Shown here: one piece after another, positions 32,430 to 40,637 of the stretch
How the letters are laid out: each line of letters begins with the position of its first letter
Position numbering within the stretch: position 1 is the stretch's first letter
Source of the DNA: Nodosilinea sp. FACHB-131
GTDB lineage: Bacteria > Cyanobacteriota > Cyanobacteriia > Phormidesmidales > Phormidesmidaceae
Length of the DNA: 53,637 nucleotides
Direction of reading: 5' to 3'
NCBI RefSeq assembly: GCF_014695395.1
Contig: NZ_JACJOF010000014.1
Coordinates: 1 to 53,637 of the forward strand
Made by a program: the position numbers and the translations under genes
The notes under the pieces: generated by a model
The model's database searches: none
Told to the model about the DNA's origin: nothing
What the model saw: only the letters and a program-made list of their open reading frames with translations

Positions 32430-33854
32430 ATGGCACAGAGTTTTGGTGTAATTGGGCTTGCCGTTATGGGCGAGAACCTGGCGCTTAACGTCGAGAGCAA
32501 GGGCTTTCCAGTGGCCGTGTACAACCGCACTGCCGCCGTGACCGAACGTTTTATGGAGAAGCGTGCCCAAGGAAAAAATGTCAAGGCCACCTACAGCCTT
32601 GAAGAGTTCGTGCAGTCTCTAGAGCGGCCCCGGCGCATTTTGGTCATGGTCAAAGCCGGGGCTCCGGTAGATGCTGTAATTAACCAGCTGCGCCCCCTGC
32701 TGGATGACGGCGACATGATTATGGACGGCGGCAACTCCCTCTACGAAGACACCGAGCGCCGCACAAAGGATTTGGAATCTACAGGGCTGCGGTTTATCGG
32801 CATGGGGGTCAGCGGCGGCGAAGAGGGAGCGCTGCTCGGCCCCAGTCTCATGCCCGGTGGCACCCGCGCGGCCTACGACTCGATTGAGCCCATCGTTAAA
32901 AAAATTGCGGCTCAGGTGGATGACGGCCCCTGTGTTACTTACATTGGCCCTCGTGGTGCGGGTCACTACGTCAAAATGGTGCACAACGGCATTGAGTACG
33001 GCGATATGCAGCTGATTGCCGAAGCCTACGACCTGATGAAGAGCGTGTTGGGGCTGAACCATAACCAGCTGTTTGATGTGTTTGCTGAGTGGAATCTCAC
33101 CGACGAGCTGAATTCCTTTTTGATCGAAATTACCGCCGATATTTTTACCAACATCGATGCCGAAACCGGTGAACCCCTGGCGGAACTGATTTTGGATGCG
33201 GCGGGGCAAAAGGGTACGGGTCGCTGGACGGTAATGAGCGCCCTGGAGCTGGGCGTGGGAATTCCTACGATTACGGCGGCGGTTAATGCACGGATTATGT
33301 CGTCGATCAAAGAGGAGCGGGTGGCGGCGTCGAAGGAGCTGAGCGGCCCCACGGCTAGTTTTGACGGCGATGTCAAAGCCGTGGTCAACAAAATTCGCGA
33401 TGCGCTGTACTGCTCGAAGATTTGCTCCTACGCCCAGGGCATGGCGCTGATTGGCGCGGCCTCTAAGGCCTACGAGTACGATGTCAATTTGGGTGAAACG
33501 GCTCGAATTTGGAAGGGGGGCTGCATTATTCGGGCAGGCTTTTTGAACAAGATCAAGCATGCCTACGATGAGAACCCCAGCCTGCCTAACCTACTGCTGG
33601 CCCCAGAGTTTAAGCAGACGATTCTCGATCGCCAGACGGCTTGGAGAGAGGTGATCGCGATGGCGGCGACGTTTGGGATTCCGGTACCGGCGTTTAGTGC
33701 GTCGCTGGATTACTTTGACAGCTACCGGCGCGATCGCCTGCCCCAAAACCTCACCCAGGCACAGCGCGACTACTTTGGGGCGCATACTTACCTGCGGGTT
33801 GATAAGGAGGGCACGTTCCACACGGAGTGGACGAAGGCTCCGGCGCGGGTGTAA
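32430..33854 (+). CDS. gnd: 6-phosphogluconate dehydrogenase, decarboxylating (474 aa)
   Basis: This is the oxidative pentose-phosphate enzyme converting 6-phosphogluconate to ribulose 5-phosphate, CO2 and NADPH. Evidence: the NADP motif GLAVMGENLALN (near 8-19), the PROSITE-type LDAAGQKGTGRWT signature (near 255-267), the catalytic region GVSGGEEGALLGPSLMPGG and GAGHYVKMVHNGIEYGDMQ, and the C-terminal HTEW ending. The length is typical. The start is the ATG at 32430. It is a single gene. Confidence 0.97.
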   Translation: MAQSFGVIGLAVMGENLALNVESKGFPVAVYNRTAAVTERFMEKRAQGKNVKATYSLEEFVQSLERPRRILVMVKAGAPVDAVINQLRPLLDDGDMIMDGGNSLYEDTERRTKDLESTGLRFIGMGVSGGEEGALLGPSLMPGGTRAAYDSIEPIVKKIAAQVDDGPCVTYIGPRGAGHYVKMVHNGIEYGDMQLIAEAYDLMKSVLGLNHNQLFDVFAEWNLTDELNSFLIEITADIFTNIDAETGEPLAELILDAAGQKGTGRWTVMSALELGVGIPTITAAVNARIMSSIKEERVAASKELSGPTASFDGDVKAVVNKIRDALYCSKICSYAQGMALIGAASKAYEYDVNLGETARIWKGGCIIRAGFLNKIKHAYDENPSLPNLLLAPEFKQTILDRQTAWREVIAMAATFGIPVPAFSASLDYFDSYRRDRLPQNLTQAQRDYFGAHTYLRVDKEGTFHTEWTKAPARV

Positions 33855-33889
33855 CAGTTCCCTGAGTTAAAAACCTCACTACAAACCAT

Positions 33890-33918
33890 TGCCGTTGCTC
33901 CTTTTGGGGGCAGCGGCA
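33890..33918 (+). terminator. Likely gnd terminator
   Basis: TGCCGTTGC at 33890-33898 pairs with GCAGCGGCA at 33910-33918 with one G-U pair, followed by TTTCTTCG. It lies 36 bases beyond the gnd stop on the plus strand. The remaining gap to 34263 has no gene that I can support. Confidence 0.6.
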
Positions 33919-34192
33919 TTTCTTCGTAGGAGCGAATGGTTGTTCGCCCGATGCAAAGTCTATGGCTTTAGGCAGGTACGGCTTTGCTAGAAGTTGGCGA
34001 TCGCAGCGAACAATTAGGGTCAAAGGCCAGATCTACTGCTGGGGGCATTTCGCAGCCCCCAGACCCCTTCGACAAGGACGTTCCGCCGTCCTTGACCTCA
34101 CGGAAAGGAGTTATTTAGCATCGGTTTAAACCTTTATGTTGCCAACTGACCTTTAAGTAACTCCGATGAACCTAAGCAAGGCTTTCTCGTAG

Positions 34193-34209
34193 GGTGGGCA
34201 TTGCCCACC
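34193..34209. repeat. Short palindromic repeat GGTGGGCA-T-TGCCCACC
   Basis: This is the second copy of the 17-bp palindrome seen at 22239-22255, with one base different in the centre and the same flanks (GTAGGG on the left, AT on the right). It lies 55 bases upstream of the glutathione transferase gene. Confidence 0.65.
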
Positions 34210-34263
34210 ATCTCAGTCGCCGCTGCCTCGGTATAGTGAAGGCATCCCCTAACTAAGAGTGTT

Positions 34264-35247
34264 ATGGCTGGTCTTCCGCCGGGTTTGCTGATTCGCACCG
34301 CTAAGCAGATTTGGACAGCGCTGTGGCAGACCATGATGGGGCAGATGGCCCCTAGCAGCAAGAGCGGCGACTACCAGCGGCCTGAGAGTGAGTTTCGGCA
34401 GTGGATTCAACCGGATGGTACGTGTCCACCCGCCGCAGGCCGCTATCAGTTGATTGTGGGGATGGGCTGTCCGTGGGCGCACCGGACTTTGGTGACGCGG
34501 GCCTTAAAGGGATTGGAGGAAGCGATTTCAGTTCTTCCTGTGGTTCCTTCCCCGGACGAAGGCTGCTGGGTGTTTGAAACCCCCTTTCGCGGCTGTCGCA
34601 CGCTGCCGGAGCTCTACCGTCAGGCTCAGCCAGGTTACAAGGGGCGCGCCACAGTCCCGGTGCTGTGGGATACGCAGACGGCCAGCATTGTGAACAATGA
34701 AAGCGCCGAGATCATTGTGATTTTGAATGAAGCGTTTAACGAGTGGGCAACCCACCCTGAGGTTGACCTGTATCCTGACGCGCTCAAAGCCGAGATTGAC
34801 CAGTGGAACGATTGCACCTACCAGGCTGTTAACAATGGTGTCTACCGCTGCGGATTTGCGCAAACCCAGGCCGCCTACGATCGCGCCGTCACCGAGCTGT
34901 TTGATGCGCTGGATGCGATCGACCAAACCTTGGGCGATCGCCCCTACCTCTGCGGCGACAGGGTGACACTGGCGGATGTGAGGCTGTTTACGACGCTCTT
35001 TCGCTTCGATGTGGTCTACTACAGCTTGTTTAAGTGCAACCGCCGTCGCATTCAAGACTATGCCCACCTGGGTCCTTACCTACGGCGTCTGTATCAACTA
35101 CCCGGCGTAGCGGAGACCTGCGACATCGAAGCGGTCAAGCGCGACTACTACGGCAACCTGTTTCCGCTCAATCCAGGCGGCATTATTCCCTCTGGACCAG
35201 ATTTAGAGTATCTGAAGGCTCCGGTGGCAGCGTTAGTCAATCGGTAG
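34264..35247 (+). CDS. Glutathionyl-hydroquinone reductase-like GST, ECM4/YqjG family (327 aa)
   Basis: The active-site motif GCPWAHRTLVTRALKG has the catalytic Cys at residue 69, which defines Xi-class (omega-like) glutathione transferases. FRQWIQPDG at the start, VPVLWDTQTASIVNNESAEI and the C-terminal DVRLFTTLFRFDVVYYSLFK all fit the YqjG/ECM4 family. These enzymes reduce glutathionyl-hydroquinones and keep quinone adducts low. Length and start (ATG at 34264) are typical. It is convergent with an HxlR regulator, with only about 24 bases between stops. Confidence 0.93.
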   Translation: MAGLPPGLLIRTAKQIWTALWQTMMGQMAPSSKSGDYQRPESEFRQWIQPDGTCPPAAGRYQLIVGMGCPWAHRTLVTRALKGLEEAISVLPVVPSPDEGCWVFETPFRGCRTLPELYRQAQPGYKGRATVPVLWDTQTASIVNNESAEIIVILNEAFNEWATHPEVDLYPDALKAEIDQWNDCTYQAVNNGVYRCGFAQTQAAYDRAVTELFDALDAIDQTLGDRPYLCGDRVTLADVRLFTTLFRFDVVYYSLFKCNRRRIQDYAHLGPYLRRLYQLPGVAETCDIEAVKRDYYGNLFPLNPGGIIPSGPDLEYLKAPVAALVNR

Positions 35248-35271
35248 CGATGGCAGAAGCATGCCCTCAAT

Positions 35272-35994
35272 CTATGCCATCTTGCCCAGCACAACAGGTG
35301 CTATCCCTGACAAGTGACGGCGTTCGCGCTGTAGGTAGAGCCAGGTCGGCAACTGTTTTACATAATCACTCGGCCCATCAAAGGCAATGCTGCCCGTCTT
35401 GAGTGCTTGCTCCAGGCTTTCGTAGCCCATAACGACATGGGTAAAGACATTGAGATCGGCAAAGATAACGACATCCACCCCAAAGCCTGGGTTTTGGAAA
35501 CAAACATCGACCCGTTCTGACTCAACCACCATCCAATAGCTGCGTTCCTTCTGTTTTCCTTTGGTCAGACCGCGCAGGTCAAATTGCAGCACTACTTTGG
35601 CCGGTGGAAACGCCCCAAGATTAATGCCCCGCCGCATGGCCCACATCAGCAGCCGGTCATCTAGCTGATCAGGGGAGAGGCGATCGCGGGTCCAGTGGGA
35701 GGCCCAAACCCCCATTTGGTCAATCAGAGGACGCAGCGCTTCCCCCGCCGGAGTGAGCAAATAAACCGATCCCGGCCCAGTCGTTTTTTCCTGGCGAGTA
35801 ATAATGCCAGCCAGCTCCAACTCTTTGAGGCGCTTAATCAGCAGCGCCCTCGACATCAGCGGCACTCCATAGCTGATCTCGTTGAAGTGGTGACTGCCAG
35901 ACATCAGCTCCCTCAAAATCAGGGGTGTCCAGCGCTCACAAATAATTTCCGCCGCCCTAGAAATAGGGCAGTACTGTCCATATCCCTTTCCCAT
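35272..35994 (-). CDS. HxlR-type winged-helix regulator with C-terminal ligand-like domain (240 aa)
   Basis: Residues about 1-100 are an HxlR winged helix: CPISRAAEIICERWTPLILR, MSRALLIKRLKELELAGIIT and YLLTPAGEALRPLIDQMGVW. The C-terminal 130 residues (NLGAFPPAKVVLQFDLRGL and on) resemble the SCP2-like domain found in longer members and may bind a ligand. The chosen ATG at 35994 has GAGG about 9 bases upstream; ATGs at 36003 and 36009 lack one. It is divergent from an acyl-CoA dehydrogenase-like gene, and a perfect palindrome in the gap is the likely operator. Confidence 0.88.
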   Translation of the reverse strand: MGKGYGQYCPISRAAEIICERWTPLILRELMSGSHHFNEISYGVPLMSRALLIKRLKELELAGIITRQEKTTGPGSVYLLTPAGEALRPLIDQMGVWASHWTRDRLSPDQLDDRLLMWAMRRGINLGAFPPAKVVLQFDLRGLTKGKQKERSYWMVVESERVDVCFQNPGFGVDVVIFADLNVFTHVVMGYESLEQALKTGSIAFDGPSDYVKQLPTWLYLQRERRHLSGIAPVVLGKMA

Positions 35995-36018
35995 GGCAAC
36001 CATCCTCATCCGTTATTT

Positions 36019-36043
36019 CAATCTGTAACGGAAGTACAGATTG
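36019..36043. promoter_or_regulatory. Perfect inverted repeat in the HxlR / acyl-CoA dehydrogenase promoter gap
   Basis: CAATCTGTA (36019-36027) and TACAGATTG (36035-36043) are exact reverse complements separated by 7 bases (total 25). The palindrome lies 25 bases before the HxlR start and 72 bases before the flavoprotein start. HxlR proteins bind similar dyad sites as dimers, so autoregulation and control of the divergent gene is likely. Confidence 0.6.
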
Positions 36044-36114
36044 TGATCTTGTACCCCAGGGGCTTCAACAACAGAATAGACCCATTCAACGATTTCAGTT
36101 TTCAAGGAGCCCCC

Positions 36115-37263
36115 ATGCTTGAACTTCTTAATCAACCCACCCATCAACAGCAAAATCGCGACTGGCCAGCCCTTGCCCAATCTCTAGGTCAACAGTTTTC
36201 CCCCAGCGAACAGGCCGCCGATGCCAACGATGCCTTCGTCGCCGAAAACTTTGAAATATTGCGACAGTCGGGGCTATCAGCCATGGGTGTTCCCCAAGAA
36301 TTTGGTGGGGGTGGGGCTAGCTATACAGAGGTTTGTGAAACTTTAAAAACCTTAGCTCGCCACTGTAGTTCGACTGCCCTGGCCTTTTCGATGCACACCC
36401 ATCAGGTCATGGTACCGGCTTGGAAATGGCAGCACCAAAACGCTCCGGTAGATGGGTTACTCAAACGCATTGCCCAAGAGAAAATTATTCTGCTTAGCAG
36501 TGGCGGCGGCGATTGGCTGCCCGGCTCTGGCACCGCGACTCGCACCGAAGGTGGTTTCCTAATCACGGCGCGCAAAGCCTTTGCTAGCGGTGCCCCAGCC
36601 GGTGATTTGCTTATGACTAGCGCCGTTTATGACGACCCTGCCGAAGGCAAAACGGTGCTGCACTTTGCCCTACCCATGCAGGCCCCTGGTGTTTCAATTG
36701 TGCCCACCTGGCAGGCCATGGGCATGCGCGGCACGGGCTCCCACGACATTGTGCTAGCCAATGTTTTTGTACCCGATCAGGCGATCGCCCTACGTCGTCC
36801 GGCCGACAAATGGCACCCGGCATTCCATTTGATCACCATGATTGCTTTCCCCATTATTTATTCGGTCTATGTTGGGGTAGCTGAGGCCGCCAGAGATTTA
36901 GTCGTGCAGCACATTAGCAACTGTGATGATGAGCATATCTATTATCAAGTTGGCGGCTTAGACAACGAGCTAGCTGCGGCTAAAATTGCTCTACAACATA
37001 TGATTTCAACCAGCATCTCTAGCCAGCCTGGCTTTGATACCACCAACCAAATTATGACGGGTCGAGCCTTGGTAGCGCGATCGGTGCTTGGGGTTGTAGA
37101 TATGGCAATGGAGATCGCTGGCGGTCGCTCCTTTAACCGTCCCTTTGGCTTAGAAAAACTCTTCCGCGATGCCCAAGGGGTACGGTTTCACCCCCTGCGA
37201 GATGAGGGCCAGCGTAAACTTTCCGGGCAATTAGCTCTCGGGTACGACCGCACACTGCTGTAG
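36115..37263 (+). CDS. Acyl-CoA dehydrogenase-like flavoprotein (382 aa)
   Basis: The ACAD fold is evident: MGVPQEFGGGGASYTEVCET, ALAFSMHTHQVMVPAWKWQH, the FAD-contact SGGGDWLPGSGTATRTEGGF, the TWQAMGMRGTGSHDIVLANV block and the C-terminal LGVVDMAMEIAGGRSFNRPF. The start is the ATG at 36115 with AAGGAGC 7 bases upstream. Known roles include acyl-CoA oxidation and flavin-dependent oxidation or oxygenation of other substrates (DszC-like members). The catalytic glutamate could not be placed with confidence. Control by the divergent HxlR regulator fits an inducible substrate. Terminated by the hairpin at 37279-37334. Confidence 0.87.
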   Translation: MLELLNQPTHQQQNRDWPALAQSLGQQFSPSEQAADANDAFVAENFEILRQSGLSAMGVPQEFGGGGASYTEVCETLKTLARHCSSTALAFSMHTHQVMVPAWKWQHQNAPVDGLLKRIAQEKIILLSSGGGDWLPGSGTATRTEGGFLITARKAFASGAPAGDLLMTSAVYDDPAEGKTVLHFALPMQAPGVSIVPTWQAMGMRGTGSHDIVLANVFVPDQAIALRRPADKWHPAFHLITMIAFPIIYSVYVGVAEAARDLVVQHISNCDDEHIYYQVGGLDNELAAAKIALQHMISTSISSQPGFDTTNQIMTGRALVARSVLGVVDMAMEIAGGRSFNRPFGLEKLFRDAQGVRFHPLRDEGQRKLSGQLALGYDRTLL

Positions 37264-37278
37264 TCAAAATCGCAAAAG

Positions 37279-37334
37279 CCAAGGCAGAGAGTAGCGCTTA
37301 CCTACTTTTTAGGGAGGAGTACTCTCTGCTTTGG
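37279..37334. terminator. Bidirectional terminator hairpin
   Basis: CCAAGGCAGAGAGTA (37279-37293) pairs with TACTCTCTGCTTTGG (37320-37334), with 14 of 15 bases matching. The loop contains a T-run (CTACTTTTTAG). It lies between the convergent flavoprotein gene and the small ORF on the other strand. Confidence 0.65.
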
Positions 37335-37360
37335 CCTAGAACTGCTCCACCACCCTTTCC

Positions 37361-37501
37361 TTATTGAGAGATAAATCCTGTTACTAGCAGAGGCAGCAAA
37401 ATCAGCCCAGTCAAAATCACCATCAGGGTGGGCACATCGATTTTAAGCACGTTTTTCTCGGTCGCCGAGGGATTGCGCTTAGAAGCTTTGGGGTCAGTCA
37501 T
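37361..37501 (-). CDS. Small single-pass membrane protein overlapping the isoaspartyl peptidase gene (46 aa)
   Basis: Read directly from the sequence: ATG at 37501 to TAA at 37361, 46 residues. The N-terminus is polar and basic (MTDPKASKRNPSATEKNVL), followed by a strong hydrophobic helix (LMVILTGLILLPLLVTGF) and a short ISQ tail. The start overlaps the stop of the upstream peptidase gene by four bases (ATGA), as in coupled genes. It resembles the many small membrane polypeptides of cyanobacteria. No family can be assigned, and the function is unknown. Confidence 0.6.
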   Translation of the reverse strand: MTDPKASKRNPSATEKNVLKIDVPTLMVILTGLILLPLLVTGFISQ

Positions 37502-38460
37502 AGCGGTTGCACCACTCCGGTCAAGGTACCTGAGTCTAGCTCTAGGGTATCGCCTAGGCCATCGCCCGTGTGGTAGGCCGCGATCAGCACCTCGCTAGTT
37601 TTGCCCCAGGCAATTTGACCCCAGCGGTCAAGGGCGATCGCCCCAAAATCTCGCCTGTGGTTCGTCGCTTCCGCAAAAGTTTTTTCAAACGCCGCCGCAA
37701 TCTCCATACCATCGGTTACCCGCACAACAATGCGGGCGGCCAGGCATTCGTCAAGAATGTCTTCGCCAATGCCCGTACAGCTCACCGCCGCAAACGCATT
37801 GGCATAGGTACCGGCCGGGGTCGCTGAGTCGCTCACCCGCCCCAGCCGCTCCAGCCCCTTACCCCCGGTAGAGGTACCCACGGCTAGGTGTCCTGACCCG
37901 TCCAGCACAATCACCCCAATCGTACCCCGCCGACTTTCGGAGTCAGCAGCTACATCTACAGTCTCAGCCACCACCCCAGCCATGGCGCTTTGAAAGTTGG
38001 TGGCCCGCTCCCTCATCCATTCTTTTAAGCGCAGATCGGTCACTGGGTCAAAGGGCACCAGGCCCATCTCGCGGGCCAGCTCAGCCGCGCCATAGTCAGA
38101 GACGATGCGATCGGGGGCGGGTTGCAGGTAGGCTGCCAGGTCAATGGGATGCCGCACCCGCGACACATTGATAACGCCACTAAACCGTTGGGCCTCACCA
38201 TCCATCAGGCCCGCACTCATGCGCACCTGGCCGTCGGATTGCAGCACCGAGCCATACCCAGCATTAAAGTGGGGCGAGTCTTCCATCAGCTGGCAGCCCA
38301 GCACAACACAGTCGCGAGCACTGGCCCCCGACTCAGCTTTGCCATACACCTGGCTGACAATACTGTGTAAATCCTCCCGCAGGGTCAGCAGTCTTTCCTT
38401 GTGGCCCACTGAGCTACCGGCTCCTCCGTGGATGATTACCTTAGGTAAAGCCTGAGTCAT
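37498..38460 (-). CDS. Isoaspartyl peptidase / L-asparaginase, Ntn-hydrolase type (320 aa)
   Basis: Plant-type asparaginase: the N-terminal IIHGGAG motif, HFNAGYGSVLQSDGQVRMSA and the autocleavage site RRGT with nucleophile Thr180. The later GNxTxTGGxxxxxGRV region appears as STGGKGLERLGRVSDSATPA. The protein splits itself into two subunits that hydrolyse isoaspartyl dipeptides and asparagine. The length is standard. The start is the ATG at 38460. A 46-residue membrane ORF overlaps its stop, which is unusual for this enzyme. Confidence 0.95.
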   Translation of the reverse strand: MTQALPKVIIHGGAGSSVGHKERLLTLREDLHSIVSQVYGKAESGASARDCVVLGCQLMEDSPHFNAGYGSVLQSDGQVRMSAGLMDGEAQRFSGVINVSRVRHPIDLAAYLQPAPDRIVSDYGAAELAREMGLVPFDPVTDLRLKEWMRERATNFQSAMAGVVAETVDVAADSESRRGTIGVIVLDGSGHLAVGTSTGGKGLERLGRVSDSATPAGTYANAFAAVSCTGIGEDILDECLAARIVVRVTDGMEIAAAFEKTFAEATNHRRDFGAIALDRWGQIAWGKTSEVLIAAYHTGDGLGDTLELDSGTLTGVVQPL

Positions 38461-38649
38461 AGCAGCTGTCCTTAAAATGCTTTCCTATCTTAAGGGGTTG
38501 ATTATTAGATAACTGTAGCGAGGGCGATCGCACCGCTAGCTCAGTTTGCTGAAGCTCACCAGGGTGAAATACCTCATTCAGAATTCAGTGAGGAAGCAGA
38601 CACCGGTCCAGGCTGGCGAGCATGCTCTGTATTTAGGTCAGAGGCTCGA

Positions 38650-38790
38650 CTAGCGACGACGACGACAGCGATCGCTGCAATACTTCACCTCATCCCAGCA
38701 GTCGGCCCACTTTTTGCGCCAGGTAAACGGACGCTGACATACCGGGCAAACCTTAGTGGGTAAGTCGGCCTTGGCGCGCTGCTTCGGCAC
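38650..38790 (-). CDS. DUF2256-type zinc-binding mini-protein (46 aa)
   Basis: Read directly from the sequence: GTG at 38790 to TAG at 38650. The product has a treble-clef-like pattern ([10 protein letters not shown] near residues 13-22, then [17 protein letters not shown] at the end), matching DUF2256, a family common in cyanobacteria. A perfect GAGGAGG lies 5-11 bases upstream, inside the last codons of gun4. The GTG lies just after the gun4 stop codon, so the two are cotranscribed and probably coupled. Function is unknown; zinc binding is predicted. Confidence 0.85.
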   Translation of the reverse strand: MPKQRAKADLPTKVCPVCQRPFTWRKKWADCWDEVKYCSDRCRRRR

Positions 38791-38792
38791 AG

Positions 38793-39497
38793 CTACCCCT
38801 CCTCATTCCAGGCTGGGTGCGCCAATAGAGCCGCCATCATGCGCACGCCGCGCAGCTGGTTGGACAGGGGCAAATGGCCGTCCGGAGCGCTCAAATCCCA
38901 AACAAAGCCGCCGGGGTAGCGCGTCCAGATATTGTCGTCCTTCCAAGCAATGCGGGGCCAAAACTTATCCCAGTTTTGGCCTAGGCTAAGCCAGAGCCGG
39001 CGCTGCACCGAGAAGCCAAACTTACCCTCAGAGTAAATTAGCCACAGCTGGTCAATGGTACGCAAATCCATCACCGGAAACTGCTCCACCTCGGTAAAGT
39101 AGACCCACTTGCGCTTCACCGCCGTTGGCCCCGCCAGCTCACACAGCTTGGCTAACGTCAGCCGATCGGCCTCCTCAAAGTCCTGTTGAACCAACAACTC
39201 TTGCAGTGACCCATAGTCAACACCCTGCTCCGTCGGAGTTTCCAGCCGTCCCTGGGGCCAGTGCTGGGCCAACAACCCGCGCAGTGCTTCCTGCTCGGTG
39301 GCGTAGAGCACCTGAAAAATCTTGCCGTCCAAAATCGTGGGTGGTTCGTCCTTGCGCTCCAATAGGGTAGTGGTCAAAACCTCAATACCCTCCTGCCCCA
39401 GGGCCAGCAGCTCGTGCACCGCCGAGAGTTGCTTCTTCAGCGAATCACCCCGCAGCTGAGCGCGCAAATTCACTAATGTGTCACTGTCCGAAACCAT
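38793..39497 (-). CDS. gun4: GUN4, regulator of magnesium chelatase (234 aa)
   Basis: Residues about 1-85 form a helical, HEAT-like N-terminal domain ([20 protein letters not shown]). The rest is the Gun4 core: [55 protein letters not shown] and [20 protein letters not shown]. The length and two-domain layout match cyanobacterial Gun4, which binds protoporphyrin IX and Mg-protoporphyrin and activates Mg-chelatase in chlorophyll synthesis. The start is the ATG at 39497; the frame upstream of it is repeat sequence. Confidence 0.96.
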   Translation of the reverse strand: MVSDSDTLVNLRAQLRGDSLKKQLSAVHELLALGQEGIEVLTTTLLERKDEPPTILDGKIFQVLYATEQEALRGLLAQHWPQGRLETPTEQGVDYGSLQELLVQQDFEEADRLTLAKLCELAGPTAVKRKWVYFTEVEQFPVMDLRTIDQLWLIYSEGKFGFSVQRRLWLSLGQNWDKFWPRIAWKDDNIWTRYPGGFVWDLSAPDGHLPLSNQLRGVRMMAALLAHPAWNEEG

Positions 39498-39549
39498 AGA
39501 TACCGCACAAGAGAGCCCATTCCAATCATAGGGCGTGTTGGGTAGCCAG

Positions 39550-39765
39550 GTGAAGTGGGGGAGTGGATGGGTGGATGGGTAGGAGGGTGGATGGGTAGAG
39601 GGTGAGGAGCAAATGTTTTTTGCCTGGTGGCTTCCCAAAGGGTTGGAAACGCTGGGTGTAGTTCAGGGTTTGCAGTCAGGTCTCATCCACCCATCCACCC
39701 ATCCACTCATCTACCCATCACTCATCCACCCTCCTACCCATCCACTCCCTCACCCCCTCTCCAAC
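39550..39765. repeat. TGGATGGGTAG and CCATCCACCC repeat tracts between the response regulator and gun4
   Basis: The left part (39555-39605) has TGGATGGG units; the right part (39684-39760) has CCATCCACC and CTACCCATC units on the other strand. The two halves are complementary and can form a long imperfect hairpin. The right end runs into the last codons of the response regulator. The 39605-39683 centre is unremarkable. Confidence 0.7.
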
Positions 39766-40391
39766 TCCTCCGGCATCCGATACCCGTGCTCAAAGGCAAA
39801 GCGCACGATCTGCGCGCGGTTCTCGAGGTTGAGCTTGGCCAGCATGTTGCTGAGATGGGTTTGCACGGTACGGGGGCTGAGGAAGAGGTGTTCGCCGATC
39901 TGCTTGTTGGTGAAGCCTTGAACCACCTCCCAAAACACCCGCTCTTCGGCCGGGGTGAGGGGTAGGGGGCTGGGCTGGAGGGCAGACTGTTCAAGCATGC
40001 GTTTTAGAGCACTGTGAAGACGCTGCGATCGCGCGATCGCTCCCTTCACTTTGGCAATCAGCTCCTGCGCCGAGAAGGGCTTAACCAAATAGTCATCGGC
40101 CCCGAGCATGTGACCCTGCACCCGGTTAGTCAACTCCCCCAGGCCAGAGAGAAAGATAAACGGCACCATTTCTCCGGCGGGGCTAGAGCGCAGGTGATGG
40201 CAAAACTCGAACCCATTCATGCCCGGCATCACCACGTCTGACACCACCACGTCCGCAGGTTGATTGCACAACAAATCTAGTGCCTCTTGGCCTGAGGTCG
40301 CGCTCATCACCTCAAACCCCTGAGCCTTTAAGTGCCGGGTCAATGCCGTTTGCAATATGGGATCGTCGTCAACAATTAAAACCGTATTCAT
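39750..40391 (-). CDS. NarL/FixJ-type response regulator (213 aa)
   Basis: The receiver domain occupies residues 1-120: acidic DDD at 8-10, phosphoacceptor Asp52 in VVVSDVVMPGMNG, the conserved Lys104 in YLVKPFS. A LuxR-type helix-turn-helix lies at about 145-205 (LTPAEERVFWEVVQGFTNKQ, LSPRTVQTHLSNMLAKLNLE). It is a phosphorylation-controlled DNA-binding protein. The partner kinase is not in this window. It could be Ycf29-like, but I cannot confirm this. It sits upstream of gun4 on the same strand, separated by repeats. Confidence 0.92.
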   Translation of the reverse strand: MNTVLIVDDDPILQTALTRHLKAQGFEVMSATSGQEALDLLCNQPADVVVSDVVMPGMNGFEFCHHLRSSPAGEMVPFIFLSGLGELTNRVQGHMLGADDYLVKPFSAQELIAKVKGAIARSQRLHSALKRMLEQSALQPSPLPLTPAEERVFWEVVQGFTNKQIGEHLFLSPRTVQTHLSNMLAKLNLENRAQIVRFAFEHGYRMPEELERG

Positions 40392-40637
40392 ACATCTAAA
40401 GTCTCAACGGCAAAGCAGACTAGGGCTGAGGGCAAAGGCTAGCAATCTATGGCGTCACCGCCACCACTGACTACAACGGCTGCAGCAAACAATCGCTATC
40501 TCGATGTCTAGAGAGATTTAGGAGCTGGCGGCTCTCCAGACGTTCACACCCAGATTTAAATCGTGGCTAAACGAGCAAAAATGTGGGTTAAAGCGCATTA
40601 GACTATGGGATGTTTTGTCGTTTGCGGGCAATTTGCG

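Noticed and set aside
32619..33560. 313-codon minus-strand open frame opposite gnd
   Set aside because: It is a shadow of a strongly conserved gnd coding frame and matches no family.
35695..36114. Upstream extension of the acyl-CoA dehydrogenase-like gene
   Set aside because: It runs antisense through the HxlR gene; a ribosome binding site precedes the ATG at 36115.
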